In this document: positions 42,801-53,330 of the stretch, piece after piece
Layout of the letters: the number at the start of each line of letters is the position of its first letter
How positions within the stretch are numbered: the first letter of the stretch is position 1
DNA from: Hyalella azteca
Lineage: Eukaryota; Arthropoda; Malacostraca; Amphipoda; Hyalellidae
Assembly: GCF_000764305.2 (NCBI RefSeq)
Contig: NW_025930402.1
Location: 8,637-72,636 of the forward strand
Length of the DNA: 64,000 bases
Reading direction: 5' to 3'
Notes under the pieces: model-generated
Seen by the model: the letters and a program-made list of their open reading frames with translations, nothing else
The model's database searches: none
What the model was told of the DNA's origin: nothing
Position numbers and translations under genes: made by a program

Positions 42801-45378
42801 TGTTGCAACAGCGAAATAATCAATAGCACAGCTTTGTTTTTAGTGTAAGCTAAGATGAAAATTATGGAGGAATAATAGCTCGTCGCCCAGAGCGATGATA
42901 CAATGAAAGAATTCCTGATGGAGGATACGCTGATGACAATTATAGAGTGAGTATATCTGCTTAAGGAGTTCACAAATAAAATCTTTTCTTGTATTGCATC
43001 AATAATTCTTACCCTTTATTTGACGTTGGTTTACCAAAGCTAAATCCGAGACGTCCTTGTTGAACCTGTCCTGCAAAATACATGAGCAAGCAAGTTACAA
43101 AATTGAACTTCTTCACACTGTTTTATATATAAAAACAAATGCTTTAGGAAGTATTCGACAAGGTTTACAGATTGAATTCAATGTGCAGTGAAAAATTCTG
43201 GTTGAGGTGCAAGTAAAATAACAACGCTGCTCGTGTTATATTGATGATTCTCACCGCTCGCCGGGCGACCGTTGTGCTGGTGCCCCATGATTTCAGGGCA
43301 GCTACTCCGACCATCCCAGTTCTGCGAAGAAAAACTTACAAATTTAATATTAATTTATTAGAGCTTGTAATATGTGTAGTACAGTGGCTTGAATAAGACT
43401 CGAATTTTTACCAAACTTGCATTGCATGCCAGACGTGCAGGTATGAGAAACCCTGAAATTTAATTAGTACTGAGCATTATCACCAGCTAGTATTTCAACA
43501 TTGAAGTAACATTCAATTAAGTTTTGTATTGTTTCGATACATAGTAGGTATTTATAAAATTTATGTCAGATTGGTCGTATCAAGTACTACTAAAATTCTT
43601 TTTATGTACAGGGACATTTGGGGTAGGCAAAATAATTTGATCGTAACTTTTTGGACTTTCTCCGAAAAATAGCGTCTCCGCCAAAATATTGATCTGCGTT
43701 TGATGTTCATTGTGCCGTCACATATTGAATGTAAGCAAGTTTATCATACATTTCATTTTATTCTAGATTTTTAAAATATGGATGAATGTGCAACCCAACT
43801 GATTTTAAAAATAAAAACTTGTTGGTTCTTGTATCGGGCGAGCTTTGATAACAAAGACCGCCGACCAAGATAAATATCGATATGCAGAAAAAAAAATCTT
43901 CAACAATCATGACAGCCGAGGTCGGCTTCCTCTGATATAGAGCATAACAATGTATTTTCATAACAAATATGCCAACTGTGACGACTGATCGCGGTGGATG
44001 CAAAATTAGATTGGCATTTGAGCAGTCCAGTTTCAGTATAACACTTGTCGTGGGCTCGATTCTTCTCGAAATATAGAAAAAGAATTATGTGCTCCCTAGA
44101 TTACCCTATACAGATCAGTGGAGGCGAATAATTTTTGAGGAGTAAATTTTTCCACATCTTACAACTACAGGCGTGTTCGCGTGTTGCGGATGCCAAAATA
44201 GACAGCCTTCTTCAGTCCTAGAAGAAAGCATGACGCTCAGTAAAGGTTTGAGCAAACATATCGTGGAGTTACCGTGTTCCAATTGTTGCTTTTTATGGTA
44301 GGACCAACAACAAATTGTTTCTGAACCTTTGTGGAACCGTGCATCCGACAAACGAAATGTTTCTTCGACGTTGTTGTGTCTCCCGAGACGGATACGCTCC
44401 TATCCACGCAGTTCATATAATTAAAAATTAAAAATTGGTAAGAAGAGCATGAAGCTGAGCTAGATTAAAAATGTTTCTTCGACGTTGTTGTGTCTCCCGA
44501 GACGGATACGCTCCTATCCACGCAGTTCATATAATTAAAAATTAAAAATTGGTAAGAAGAGCACGAAGCTGAGCTAGATTACATGAAATGGTCATTCAAA
44601 TCTCCTTATTAAGAAGGACTTGTGATGTTTCCTTGAGACGAGTCAGGAATTGCAATTTTGACTCTCGTCTCCAGGGCGAGCGGGTAAAGAAGCTTTTTAA
44701 TTCCATGTATTGCTACGTACATTATTAAAAATTATGCAGAAAATTAAATAATAAAAATGTGCTTCATAAAAAATAAAGCCTCTTCCAATTTAGCAAGCAT
44801 GTCAATTATTTTGTTCAGTCCAGGTTTTCGTTTAAGTTAAGCTAAATTAGTCTAAAATTTCTAGGAGGAAGCATCTTACCACCTCCCAACCACAGATATT
44901 GGCCAATCACCACTTACTTTTTCTCGTGGTGCTGCTTTGCACTGGCTAGCAGAGCGCTGCTTCCTGAAGTTTCACTAGCCGTTCCGTTTCGATTTCTAGT
45001 CCAAGTAACAGCTTTGTTCTGATCTGGAAGCCCGTCCAATGTGAGGCCGCCTCCCTCGCCAGCACGCACATCGCTAACGGTTCCCGCATCCTCAGGGCTA
45101 ATAATGCCCCCTGGTACGGCATGAAAAATATCGCCATTGTCGGTCCTGGACCCAGGAGCACAAGCCTGGCCACAGTCTTCCCGCTTGGAATCGCGTATCA
45201 CGGAACCAACGTCAACTGCATTACGAAAGGCAGAGACTGACGACTGCCCCTGAGGCCGTACATCCCTCTCCCTTGAGGCTGTCTCGCCATCATCAACTGT
45301 GTGGACTTGTGCTTTACCAGTACTGCCGCCTGCAACTGCGATGGCACAAGTCAGCAGCAGAGCGAATGTGCAGCGCAT
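33400..45378 (-). CDS. Giant secreted mucin-like protein with coding tandem repeats (gene span)
   Basis: Composite of the minus-strand exons listed separately. What is seen: an ATG exon with a hydrophobic signal peptide, short exons, a giant exon of about 7.6 kb, and a short last exon, with agreeing phases at the last three junctions. The product would be about 2,900 residues as assembled. In order it has an N-terminal Ser/Gly-rich region, a charged Ser/Thr region, 10-residue repeats (S-S-E-A-S-P-S-N-T-L type), 9-residue repeats (S-S-E-V-P-F-S-T-V), 14-residue repeats (T-D-V-A-T-D-L-T-E-P-G type), 7-residue repeats (T-T-T-D-A-Q-L), and a helical C-terminal domain with five cysteines and several N-glycosylation sequons. 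Dense Ser/Thr/Pro repeats are typical of O-glycosylated mucins and other secreted gel, cuticle, glue or silk-associated proteins. No family is recognised for the C-terminal domain. Two N gaps and a frameshift near 40140 prevent a continuous reading; assembly error is more likely than pseudogenisation, because more than 2,500 codons stay open. Confidence 0.75.
33891..35192. other. Last intron of the mucin-like gene
   Basis: On the minus strand it begins GTAAGT (35192) and ends TTCCAG (33891). About 1.3 kb, AT-rich, no repeat or coding signal recognised. Confidence 0.72.
35193..36180 (-). CDS. Unrecognised helical C-terminal domain region (part of the giant exon)
   Basis: About 330 residues without low complexity, from H-R-S-V-T-V-T-H-H-D-F-V to D-D-F-N-N-Q-F, continuing into the last exon. 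Amphipathic, probably alpha-helical stretches dominate (for example F-Y-L-T-I-Y-Q-R-L-I-A-Q-L-R-L-I and Y-H-A-V-Y-Y-F-Y-A-Y-V-T-N-L). Cysteines occur in W-R-E-C-N-V-S and V-V-C-S-N-E-T. Sequons N-V-S, N-E-T and N-L-T fit a secreted glycoprotein. No transmembrane anchor is evident. I do not recognise any family; this is the part most worth a structure-based search. Confidence 0.7.
35193..42772 (-). CDS. Giant exon of the mucin-like gene
   Basis: The 5' border is acceptor AACCTCAG and the 3' border is donor GTAAGT. It opens V-K-S-T-I-R-K-S-D-A-F-N-F-H-R-S-S-Y and continues into a charged Ser-rich region. Repeat zones follow in coding order: 10-residue units at about 42110-39960, 9-residue units at about 39950-39700, a non-repeated Ser/Thr segment, 14-residue units in two types at about 39170-38430 and 38390-37780, another unique Ser/Thr segment, 7-residue units at about 36830-36660 and 36641-36182, and then unique helical sequence from about 36180 to 35193. 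The reading frame changes at about 40140-40156 and at the single N at 36642. A further N at 41431 keeps frame. The many antisense open frames are by-products of repeat units that are multiples of three. Confidence 0.75.
36182..36641 (-). repeat. 21-bp coding minisatellite (T-T-T-D-A-Q-L)
   Basis: About 22 essentially identical 21-bp units (GTCAGTGGTGGTGAGCTGAG plus C on the plus strand) coding a 7-residue repeat. The array ends at a single N (36642) where the frame is lost, so the copy number and the frame linkage to the next repeat are not reliable. Confidence 0.95.
36660..36830 (-). repeat. 21-bp coding repeat (S-T-T-E-H-I-K)
   Basis: About eight diverged units of the same 7-residue length as the neighbouring array but with different residues (S-T-T-E-H-I-K, T-R-D-D-I-K-F). 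It lies immediately on the other side of the N gap. Confidence 0.85.
37780..38390 (-). repeat. 42-bp coding repeat (14-residue, …T-D-V-A-T-D-L-T-E-P-G)
   Basis: About fifteen units of 42 bp, one shortened near 38170-38200. Units differ by substitutions, many at third or conservative positions, which indicates older repeats under coding constraint. Rich in Thr, Asp and Pro. Confidence 0.9.
38430..39175 (-). repeat. 42-bp coding repeat (14-residue, …S-S-T-I-T-T-N-M-A-T-G-I-A-D)
   Basis: About eighteen units of 42 bp, the same length as the adjacent T-E-P-G type and probably derived from a common ancestor. The units near 38930-39140 are the most alike, suggesting local amplification. Confidence 0.9.
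39700..39955 (-). repeat. 27-bp coding repeat (S-S-E-V-P-F-S-T-V)
   Basis: About nine 27-bp units coding a 9-residue Ser/Thr/Pro-rich repeat, in frame with the flanking 10-residue repeats. Confidence 0.9.
39960..42115 (-). repeat. 30-bp coding repeats (10-residue S-S-E-A-S-P-S-N-T-L / S-T-E-G-S-P-A-N-T-L)
   Basis: About seventy 30-bp units. The units at about 41432-41900 (S-T-E-G-S-P-A-N-T-L) are nearly identical to each other and abut an N at 41431. The units on either side are diverged. The last group (39960-40140) has S-P-V-S-E-L in place of S-P-S-N-T-L. Between 40137 and 40156 the frame changes, although the repeat continues on both sides. Confidence 0.92.
43035..43070 (-). CDS. Micro-exon of the mucin-like gene (36 bp)
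   Basis: Flanked by acceptor TATTTTGCAG and donor GTAAAC. With the phase set by the exon upstream it reads (G)-Q-V-Q-Q-G-R-L-G-F-S-F and leaves one base, which makes Val with the giant exon. Other phases contain a stop or do not match. Small, but the fit on both sides is good. Confidence 0.65.
43255..43321 (-). CDS. Small exon of the mucin-like gene (67 bp)
   Basis: Flanked by acceptor TTCTTCGCAG and donor GTGAGA. In phase 0 it reads N-W-D-G-R-S-S-C-P-E-I-M-G-H-Q-H-N-G-R-P-A-S and leaves one base that gives Gly with the next exon. The other two frames are closed or do not splice in frame. Confidence 0.68.
43412..43452 (-). CDS. Candidate small exon (41 bp), phase uncertain
   Basis: Good acceptor TTAAATTTCAG and donor GTAAAA. 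The frame V-S-H-T-C-T-S-G-M-Q-C-K-F looks like a secreted cysteine motif and follows the signal-peptide exon in phase, but it does not match the phase-0 start of the next exon. The frame that does match (F-L-I-P-A-R-L-A-C-N-A-S-L) needs another exon in between. Kept as a candidate only. Confidence 0.35.
43453..44917. other. First intron region of the mucin-like gene
   Basis: Begins with a strong donor (GTAAGT on the minus strand at 44917). It contains a perfect or near-perfect 114-bp direct repeat (44355-44468 and 44469-44582). A further small exon may be hidden here, since splice phases do not close without one. Confidence 0.5.
44355..44582. repeat. 114-bp tandem duplication
   Basis: Two head-to-tail copies starting AAATGTTTCTTCGACGTTG, differing at very few positions. 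Recent, intronic. Confidence 0.92.
44918..45378 (-). CDS. Signal-peptide exon (likely 5' exon of the mucin-like gene)
   Basis: A real ATG at 45376-45378 begins M-R-C-T-F-A-L-L-L-T-C-A-I-A-V-A-G-G, a classical signal peptide (basic n-region, Leu/Ala core, small residues at the cleavage site), then S-T-G-K-A-Q-V-H. The frame stays open for about 150 codons through a Gly/Ser/Asp-rich region with cysteines in E-D-C-G-Q-A-C-A-P-G and a sequon N-G-T. It meets a donor AAAAA/GTAAGT at 44918, two bases before an in-frame stop; that stop would end a 154-residue protein if the intron is not used. Assignment to the mucin gene rests on strand, order and secretion signal. It could instead be a separate small secreted protein. 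Confidence 0.72.
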
Positions 45379-47025
45379 TGAAGGTTCAAGTCTACCAGGG
45401 AAGAGCCTCCTGTTCGCTCAACGCTTTTTCCAATGACAAATTTACTGTGCAGATCCACTGACGAATGAGTTCACATCATACTGACGATCAGACAATAGAA
45501 AATGTTAGCATCGTAGTTTCAAGAAGTTTGGGATGACGGAGCTGTAGCAAGAAGTTGACTGAAGATACCAGTGCCTTAACAGGAAGATATGAATAATTCT
45601 GCCCGTGTAGAGCGTTATGTTCAACAAAAGTGTTCCAGTGATAAATAGTTTTTGTACTTCAGACCTGAGAACTAAAGTGTGGACTTAGTGGAGAACACTG
45701 TAAAAAAGTTGGTAACAGAAGTTAATGTTTACGCGACATTTGCAAGCGTTCCTACATATATACTGGCAATGCATGATGCATGAAAACCTGGCTGTGCCTA
45801 AAAACAATTCCAGTCGACATGGGGCCTCAAAGCTAATTTTTAGGCGGTGCTACAGTTTGACACCACCTGAGAGATACTTTAAGATATACTATCAGCGAAA
45901 GATTCTACCAAGTTACTTACAACTTAGTAAATAACTTCGACTGAATAGTCGTCATATGATGTAACAGAATAGTAACTACATGCGGAACATTGCGAGCCAT
46001 TTTCAGAAACAAGTCTCAGATATATCAGAAAAAAATAGGAAAAAATCAACTACTCCTAAAAGGTTCATTGTAAAAGGTTCATTGTATAAGGTTCATTGTT
46101 TAAACGAAAATTTTAAATATTATATTTCATCTTTCCACTTACAGATTTTCTGCAATTTGTTTGCTGATAGTTTTGCGAGCATTCCTTCGTGATCAGGCGA
46201 GTTTACGAGTAAAAGACTTTCATGAGCAAAATCACAGTGACAGGCAATTAGGCATATCCACAGATTCCCTTCGTCAATCGTACTTCAACCTTTAAGACGG
46301 TTGGCGTGCATCATCTATTAATTTTAATTGTCCCATGCAAGCTAATAAAGCGCCGGTAATTCTGACTTAAGTTTATATTTTAATATTAGACATAGCGTGT
46401 GCAATAGTGAAAGGACGGACCTATGTTAAACAATAATATACAGGATTTAACTGACCGCAGAGGCTGGGGTAGAATACCGTGAGACGGAGTTTGTTTGTAT
46501 AGGTTCGTACCGACAGAGGGTATCGAAATGGTTGACTTTTGTGGAACTCTAAACTGAGGCGTGGCGTCCCTCGGTAATTCCGCGACCTCTGCCTATTCAA
46601 GGACTCTAAAATTCACGCCAAAAGGTTGTTCTTCGGGTATATTCGTCACGCGAGTGAGGCCTGCAGCTCTGCGAAAGACGTGACAGCCGCGGGCTGGCGG
46701 CTTCGCAGCTTCAATCATTAGCGGTTACGAGAAACTTCGATCGTAGTTCCTAAAACTACGACGCATGCATTAGAGCGCCAATAATCTTCGAGTAACGGCC
46801 ATGACTTCGCCATATTTGTACGGTCAACATCATTCCTACGGCTGTGACTTAGCCATGAGACACCGCGAGAGCAACACGACGTTCAACGTTTACAGCGATT
46901 GTGACGCGGGGCAATAAGAAGATTCAAGTTTCGAGCACTGAGCAACAAATATCATCGGTACGGTCATCGATACGGTACGGTCACAGTAATAGTCAGGAGC
47001 GGTATATGGTTACGATCATCTACAG
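45379..47025. other. Upstream region of the signal-peptide exon
   Basis: The promoter of the minus-strand gene should lie here. Two arthropod-style TCAGT initiator matches occur on the minus strand near 45449 and 45480, without a clear TATA box 30 bases upstream. No other gene recognised. Confidence 0.35.
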
Positions 47026-47112
47026 CAGTGGTTACCAAAGTGGGTGATATCGCCCCCCTGGGGCGGTGGAAAGATCTGGGGGGAGGGGGCGGTGAAGAAG
47101 AAAGGGACAGTA
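47026..47112. mobile_element. hAT-like terminus (CAGTGGTTACCAAAGTGGG)
   Basis: Closely related to the left end of the MITE at 951 (CAGTGGTTCCCAAAGTGGG...CCCCCCTGGG). It is followed by a G-rich tract. No matching right end found, so probably a truncated copy. Confidence 0.65.
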
Positions 47113-50100
47113 GGGGGGCGGCTGTCCGCGAAGTCGAAGTCAGACGTTTGTACGTCTGTTTGATGATTTGTACACAACACGTGCAGAACATGACTCCGAC
47201 TCGAATAAACTTTCACGAGCTAAAAATCACCGTTTGGTAGTTAGAAATTTATATTCAAAATTTCGTTTGGATCTGTTCAGTAGTTTGGAAGAAATTCTTT
47301 GATCACTGCGAATTTCGGCCCGTATCGCCATATATAACTCCCGAATGAAGGTGAAATTTAAAATTTTTTCACGAGCTCAGCATCACCTTTAGGTCCTAAT
47401 GAATATATGTTCCAAATTTTATCGAGCTGCGTTCATTTATTAGTCCGCAATGAGCTTTAAGTAACATCAACGACGATGATGACAGCGCAGTTATTCAGAA
47501 TTACCTTCGTTATATATAAATTCCACGGTCAGACCAACCGCGAGACATCAATTTAAGCACGGAGACAAAGCGACTGTGAAGGTGACCGTGGGGACGAGCG
47601 GCTACAGCGGTACGGCCGCTGGAAATACGGCCGCAAAAGCGCGCCTGTGGTACGGTCGTTTGCAGGAGTCGTTCTTCTCTGCGGCAGTGTTCTAAGATTC
47701 AATGTGCCGGGTGAAGTAGCAGATTTTAGTGATTTAAACTGATATATTTTCAACCTTGCTTGATTGTGTTCGGATTAGCTTTTTCCTGTGCTCGACATTT
47801 TTGCTAATGATGTAGATGTGAATTTCCTAATTAATATTAAATGTCCTAGTGTTTCTTTGCAATCCTCTCTCTGTAGGATTTTTGCCATAACTTATTCATG
47901 CGAGAACTTATATATACGCGAATACTCCGAATACAGCCTAAGACGCTACGGACCCAACTGACTGAATAGAAGCAAGTTACGATCAATGACATATTAAATT
48001 ATAATAATAAAGAAGAAACATTCCTAAAAAAACCCAGCTCTATTTAAAAGTTAACTCTCGAAACTTTATATATTGGCCGAGGGAACATCATCATCGCTAA
48101 GGTTCCATTAAGATTGACTAGTGGAAGCTGGAGCTGGTCTAGGTCACTAAATTAATCTCATGGGATATGAACTATCCTCATTCATAATCTCTTAAAACAC
48201 ATTGCGCCGGCCGGCCGAAGAAGAGCAACTAAAATGTGACGCAAAGAGATATGACGGCGAAGAATTATTGACTTAAATGCGAAACGAAATTTAGTTCTCA
48301 AACTCTCGTTGATCGTAAAATCGCAATAAACTCGTTGATTTCGACTAAATGATAAAAAAAATCCAAATAAACATCCTCAGTAAAAAATATCGTCATCTCT
48401 TTCTAACGAAGTTTCATGAGGCGATGACTCATGAAACTATAATATATTCTCTCCACTATATTCAAAAGAAATAGTTTAATTCAATTCCCGCGCTAACTAC
48501 TGTGAAGCCTTTGTAGATGCTTGCATAGGTGATGTAGGTGAGGAATACTTATTGATTCATTACTAGAGAGGAGTGAGACACGAAAAGTTTCGGTTGTAGC
48601 TGCGCAAAACGTTGGTCAAACAGAATGGATGGCCACTGCATGCAATGAAACTAAATTCACCAGGAATCAAGTTGTCAATCGGAACATTAATTTTGTACTC
48701 GAATTTTAAATCGGTCCCAAATGTTACAGAAAGTTCTTAGACGGACATAAAACGAGACATACAAATATACAAATTACTTTGTATATTTGGTTATGAATTG
48801 ATCTTTCTTCAGCAATGTATTATGCATTAATAAAAATGTATGTAAATTTCGGGAAATTGAAGCTTAAACTTTATTCAAGAAGTCTCTTCATGTCACAGTA
48901 TATACTAGCATGATATTACACAAAACTGAAATTCTTTCGATTTACATCGTTAAATGGGTAAAAGACTTTAGGATCTCCCAGTCTGGTCTTCAATAAAGAA
49001 TAACGAAATGCATATATGATTGCTTGCGACTCTGGTTTTATTGCCGGCACTCGGTTCCAAAGAATCTTGCAACTTTTTATTGCATCAGACTATCATTTTC
49101 AGCTCTAATCATTGACGAGGAGATGAAATCGTACAATAATCGAGTATGATTATTGTATGTCACATTTTAGTAGCCCAGAAATTTGGCTAAAGAAATTAAG
49201 CTTCAAATTAGGACTCATCAACACGAGCATTGGATTAAATTGAAGAAAAAATGTACTGTTCGTTGTCATTTTTTTTCGACCCAACTCCCAAGGGCAGTCA
49301 ACATGATCATGTTAATGTTAATAGTTAATTAGTTCTATTTTGCTAATTCGGCGAGGCTAGTTTTTTTTTTGCTGTTCTAAATCTATTGACCATCAAATTG
49401 CGACTCATAGTTAATTTTCCATCACTATAACGCTCGTTGGCTGAAAAAGCTTAGTTCAAAAGAATTAAACCTAAAAGCAGTTCAAGTAGAAAGAGAAGGA
49501 AATGTATCATTTTATTTCATCAATTTTGCTACCTTCATCGAAGGCGATCCCGTGGTCATTGCATGCCATCATAGCCCGTATTTACTTGCACATCAATATT
49601 TAAGCGACAATTGGTCACAATGCTATCCTTAATTACTTGGTCAAGATGAGGAGCGTCACTGCGTCAGCAACTGGAATATTAGCGCCCGTCATAATGTGAA
49701 CCGTAGAAGAGATTCAGATCTAAGATCTTACCTTCTTCACTGTGTCATGAAGAACACAGAGCTTCTTACAGAACTGGATGTATGGCCTACAGCACGTGAA
49801 ATTCTCGCGGACATATTAGAGCAGAGAACTATCCTATTATTTGCTAACAATGACAGGGGCAAGCAGATCAAGCGCTGATTTTTATCAACGAACATTATCA
49901 ATAAATCATCGATACTAAAACCACACCCCGACACGACTCAGCTTTAAACTCGAGTTCAAGGCACTCACTATCCTTCTTGCCTAGTGCACGAAGGCTCGGT
50001 GTTTTACTAGTCAGTCACCTTGTTAAGAAAAAGAATTCAGGTGTCGAGTTTAAATCAGCCCTCAAATCATAAATACATCAACATTTCAACCATTGAACAA

Positions 50101-51825
50101 ATTTGTGAATGCACGCTACACCATTCTTCTCATACACTTGAAGTCGTAACACCTACAGGTGACTGACTAGTAAAAACTTCTAGAAAATTCAATAGATACT
50201 TTGATCGGCAATAGTGACACCTAGCGGACCTAACCACAATCGAGCAGCTTACATTCAAATGTACTATGTTGAAAATATGTTGGATCGCCTTGTTGCTGTG
50301 CTTTCGCGTTCAATATATACATGAATTATAACAAAAAAAATAAATTGTGTTTAGAACATAGAAGATCATGTCACTCAAGTTAACTTGTGCCGTGCGCTCT
50401 TAAAGCAAGTGTCTGATGACTGAGTGTGCTGGAGTCCATTGCGTCGCGAGTTCCATTTGCCGGAAACTGCCAAAGCCGCTGATGCTGGTCAGTCCGACGT
50501 GCGCGGGCGGAGGAAACATCAATTTGCGGATGGTCTTGCAGGCAAGCGTAAGAAGGATTTATTGTTCGGCTCCCGCAGCCAAGAAGTTTATCTGCGAGGT
50601 CCAGCGAGCACCGCCTCGCATCAAATGACTGGAGGCCTGCAGCTGTAACTGGGCTTTCAATTTGATGCCAAGACTTGGTAGGCACGTGAGCGTCCCAAGT
50701 TTACCGGGCCAGAGTGCAAGACGAAAGCGGATTTTCCCTCGGAATTGTGCAAGACGGATACAAAAATCTTTTCTAATTGAAATAGTGGCTGAAGTTTCCC
50801 AGCAGTTGATCTTAAACGGTAAATTAATGCTACCTGGGTAAAGCCGAATTCAATTTTAAATTATTTGCTAGAGTTAAAGTTGCTCACACAATAATTTCGT
50901 CTATGTACAGTATAAGCGCATTTTCTGTTGTGGAAACCTTTTGTTTCTCTGCTAAGATTTTAACAAAAAAGGATACAATTGCATCAGAAAGCAGAAACCC
51001 GCAGGAAATACTGTGCTTTAGATTTCTGTGTAAAGTAGAGCTTCATTTGGTGATCGACGCGTGGGTCTATAATAATTGAATCTGAATGCAAATTTTAACT
51101 TAATGCTAAAATTCGGCATTGACAGGTCATCAATAGACGTACAATTTCATCTTGAGTTGGTCAGCTGAATAACAATCTAAAGATTGCATCCTACAGAATA
51201 CAATTAACAGACTCAGTTGCGTTCTCATTTGAGACTACGGCTGCTACACAGAGACAATTCTTAAAATACAGTCTTCAACTTATGAAATCCCGTAGTGGCT
51301 TAAAAATCCATTGTTGGCAACTTAGCTCAGTCATTTAGTGAAAAGTTCAGGAGAGCTGTCATCACACCGCTGAACTTGAGCTAACATGACCATATACTGT
51401 AACTGAATACTTTGATACTGGTGATGCCATTTTGCCGTGACAATAATATTGGAAAAGTTATCACACCGCCTTGTGTCATTAATTCGGCTATGAACGCAAT
51501 CGAAAATTCTCATTTCCTTGCAACTGGATACATACATCCAAGGGGAAAGAATGAAAATTAATTGTGTTTATTAAATATATATTTCAGTAAACAAACGGAA
51601 AGACAAAACTCGGCTGCACTTTCATTGAAGGAATATCTAAGTGTTTTTTATTTGTTTCTACTTTCCTGTCACAAAAACGTAACAAATAAGCTGAGTCTAT
51701 TTTTTCGGAGCACCTAAATCCTAACTTCGTTGTTCATCAATACGCATTCTAATCAATCGCAAATATTATTCTCACCAGATTTCATGGCCTTTATTGTTAG
51801 TATCCCCTCAGTTGTCATTTGAGCT
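47113..51825. other. Intergenic, no supported gene
   Basis: About 4.7 kb of mostly AT-rich sequence. Open frames up to about 100 codons (for example 50380-50685, minus) carry no recognisable domain or splice partner. Confidence 0.4.
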
Positions 51826-51826
51826 C

Positions 51827-52820
51827 TCACGGAGGAACGGGTAATTTGTGGCGGAGCTTAGAATTTCTTCTCAAACTTCGCAAGCACTGGTCCAGCTTCT
51901 GTTTAGACCTCCTAGCGTCCTCGAATGTGCAGCAAATTTTACTTGAAACCATCATTGCTCTCCAGGTCCTCTGATATTTCCACTTGCAGGAATGAATTTT
52001 GCCATCCTGGGCAGCGTAGTTAGACGCTCCATTCTTTAGAGTCATTTTTTTGATGGACAATTGAGGGCATAAGAAGTGGGGTTTCGCCATGTCGCATTGA
52101 AGGCATGCGATCTTTCAAGGAGAAAGATTTTAACTCTCGTGGGCACTAGGCCAATGTTGATTTTTCTGCACAGCGAAGACGTGAGTAATCATGAGGAACG
52201 TGACAACCATCGTTCATCTTGTTCTCGTTTGCACTCGGGACTCTGAATTTTGACGGAATTGATCGGGATTCTTGACAAGCCACCCGATGAACTTGTGGCT
52301 GGAATTGAGCGCGACAATTAGCACCCCTATACTGTGCCCTATAACGGTCATCATTTCTCTACTGATGCGGATAATCATACATCTAATATGTATCTGGAAA
52401 TGCCTCCTGTGCTTCATATCCCGTATTCGGGTCATAGTGTTTCTGACATTAACACCCGTATATAGGACAGCCGCCTGAATGACGTGTGTTTTCAGATGGG
52501 TACCCATAAGGTGGTCTCGGTGGTAACTCACTTCTATAACTTCTTGGTCCCAAATTTTAGTTAACTCTTCCCATGTAATCTGATCCGGGAGGAAATTCAA
52601 ACGGATGATAGGGTCTGGCACCACCATACAAAGCTTGAGGAAGAACAGGATTAATGCGTGAATATGGTGGTGGAAACAGGTTAGGTCTCGGCCGGAGTCC
52701 ATCCATTGTTGGGTAGAATGGACCAGGTGAAGAATGTCGCTGTTCGTAGAAAGCAGTAGGCGCTTGAGGGCGCGGCACGTTTTAGCGGGGTCCGCGGTTG
52801 AACGTCCCAAGCTGCTGCGG
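51827..52820 (-). pseudogene. Decayed proline/tyrosine-rich coding remnant
   Basis: On the minus strand one frame from about 52829 (M-P-Q-Q-L-G-T-F-N-R-G-P-R) downward reads like a low-complexity protein: R-P-Q-A-P-T-A-F-Y-E-Q-R-H-S-S-P-G-P-F-Y, then F-P-P-P-Y-S-R-I-N-P, F-E-F-P-P-G-S-D-Y and, after a stop, P-P-R-P-P-Y-G-Y-P-S. The same frame holds at least five stops over about 600 bases. A further open segment at 51827-52090 (C-K-W-K-Y-Q-R-T-W-R) may belong to it. Absence of introns and several stops suggest a retropseudogene. The parent gene is not recognised, and chance cannot be excluded. Confidence 0.4.
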
Positions 52821-52829
52821 CATCACTCC

Positions 52830-53330
52830 TTAGCTACGACCGAGGTACGCTTCGTCCGGGTGCCTGACATACTACCGATTCGAGTTCCTTCCTGGAAACT
52901 ATGATTATAGTCCCATACCATCGTACACCTGCGGCTCATATCCGTGTTTATTCATTTAGAAATCCCGTCGATCATCTGGAAGGCAATAATTTTGCTGCAT
53001 CTAACCATCAGCGTTGTATGGGAGACGATCCAGTTAGACTTCGTAAACACGCCGATTTTAAGGACGTTAATCTTCGCCAAATATGTTATTCCTTTCTCTG
53101 TTGGTTACCGGATCAGTAGAGCAATATCTTTATTAGTTCTCGTGTCGCTGCAGTTGCTATTAGAACTGCCTCTGAATATTCCACTGATTTTCAGCAAAAG
53201 GGTTGGTAGTTTTGGCCCAATTCTTATAATTATTTGGATTCAAAGACTTCTTCATCTCAACGACCCAACCTGAGCTCTTGTCCCCGTAACATCGTAGTCT
53301 CCTCGTCAGTCCATTTCTTTTAAGGTCTGG
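52830..53330 (+). pseudogene. Possible oppositely oriented relative of the 52.5-kb remnant
   Basis: On the plus strand, one frame reads Y-R-F-E-F-L-P-G-N-Y-D-Y-S-P-I-P-S-Y, recalling F-E-F-P-P-G-S-D-Y on the minus strand. After a frame change it continues R-V-Y-S-F-R-N-P-V-D-H-L-E-G-N-N-F-A-A-S with later stops. It may be a diverged inverted copy or a different dead gene. Weak evidence. Confidence 0.25.
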
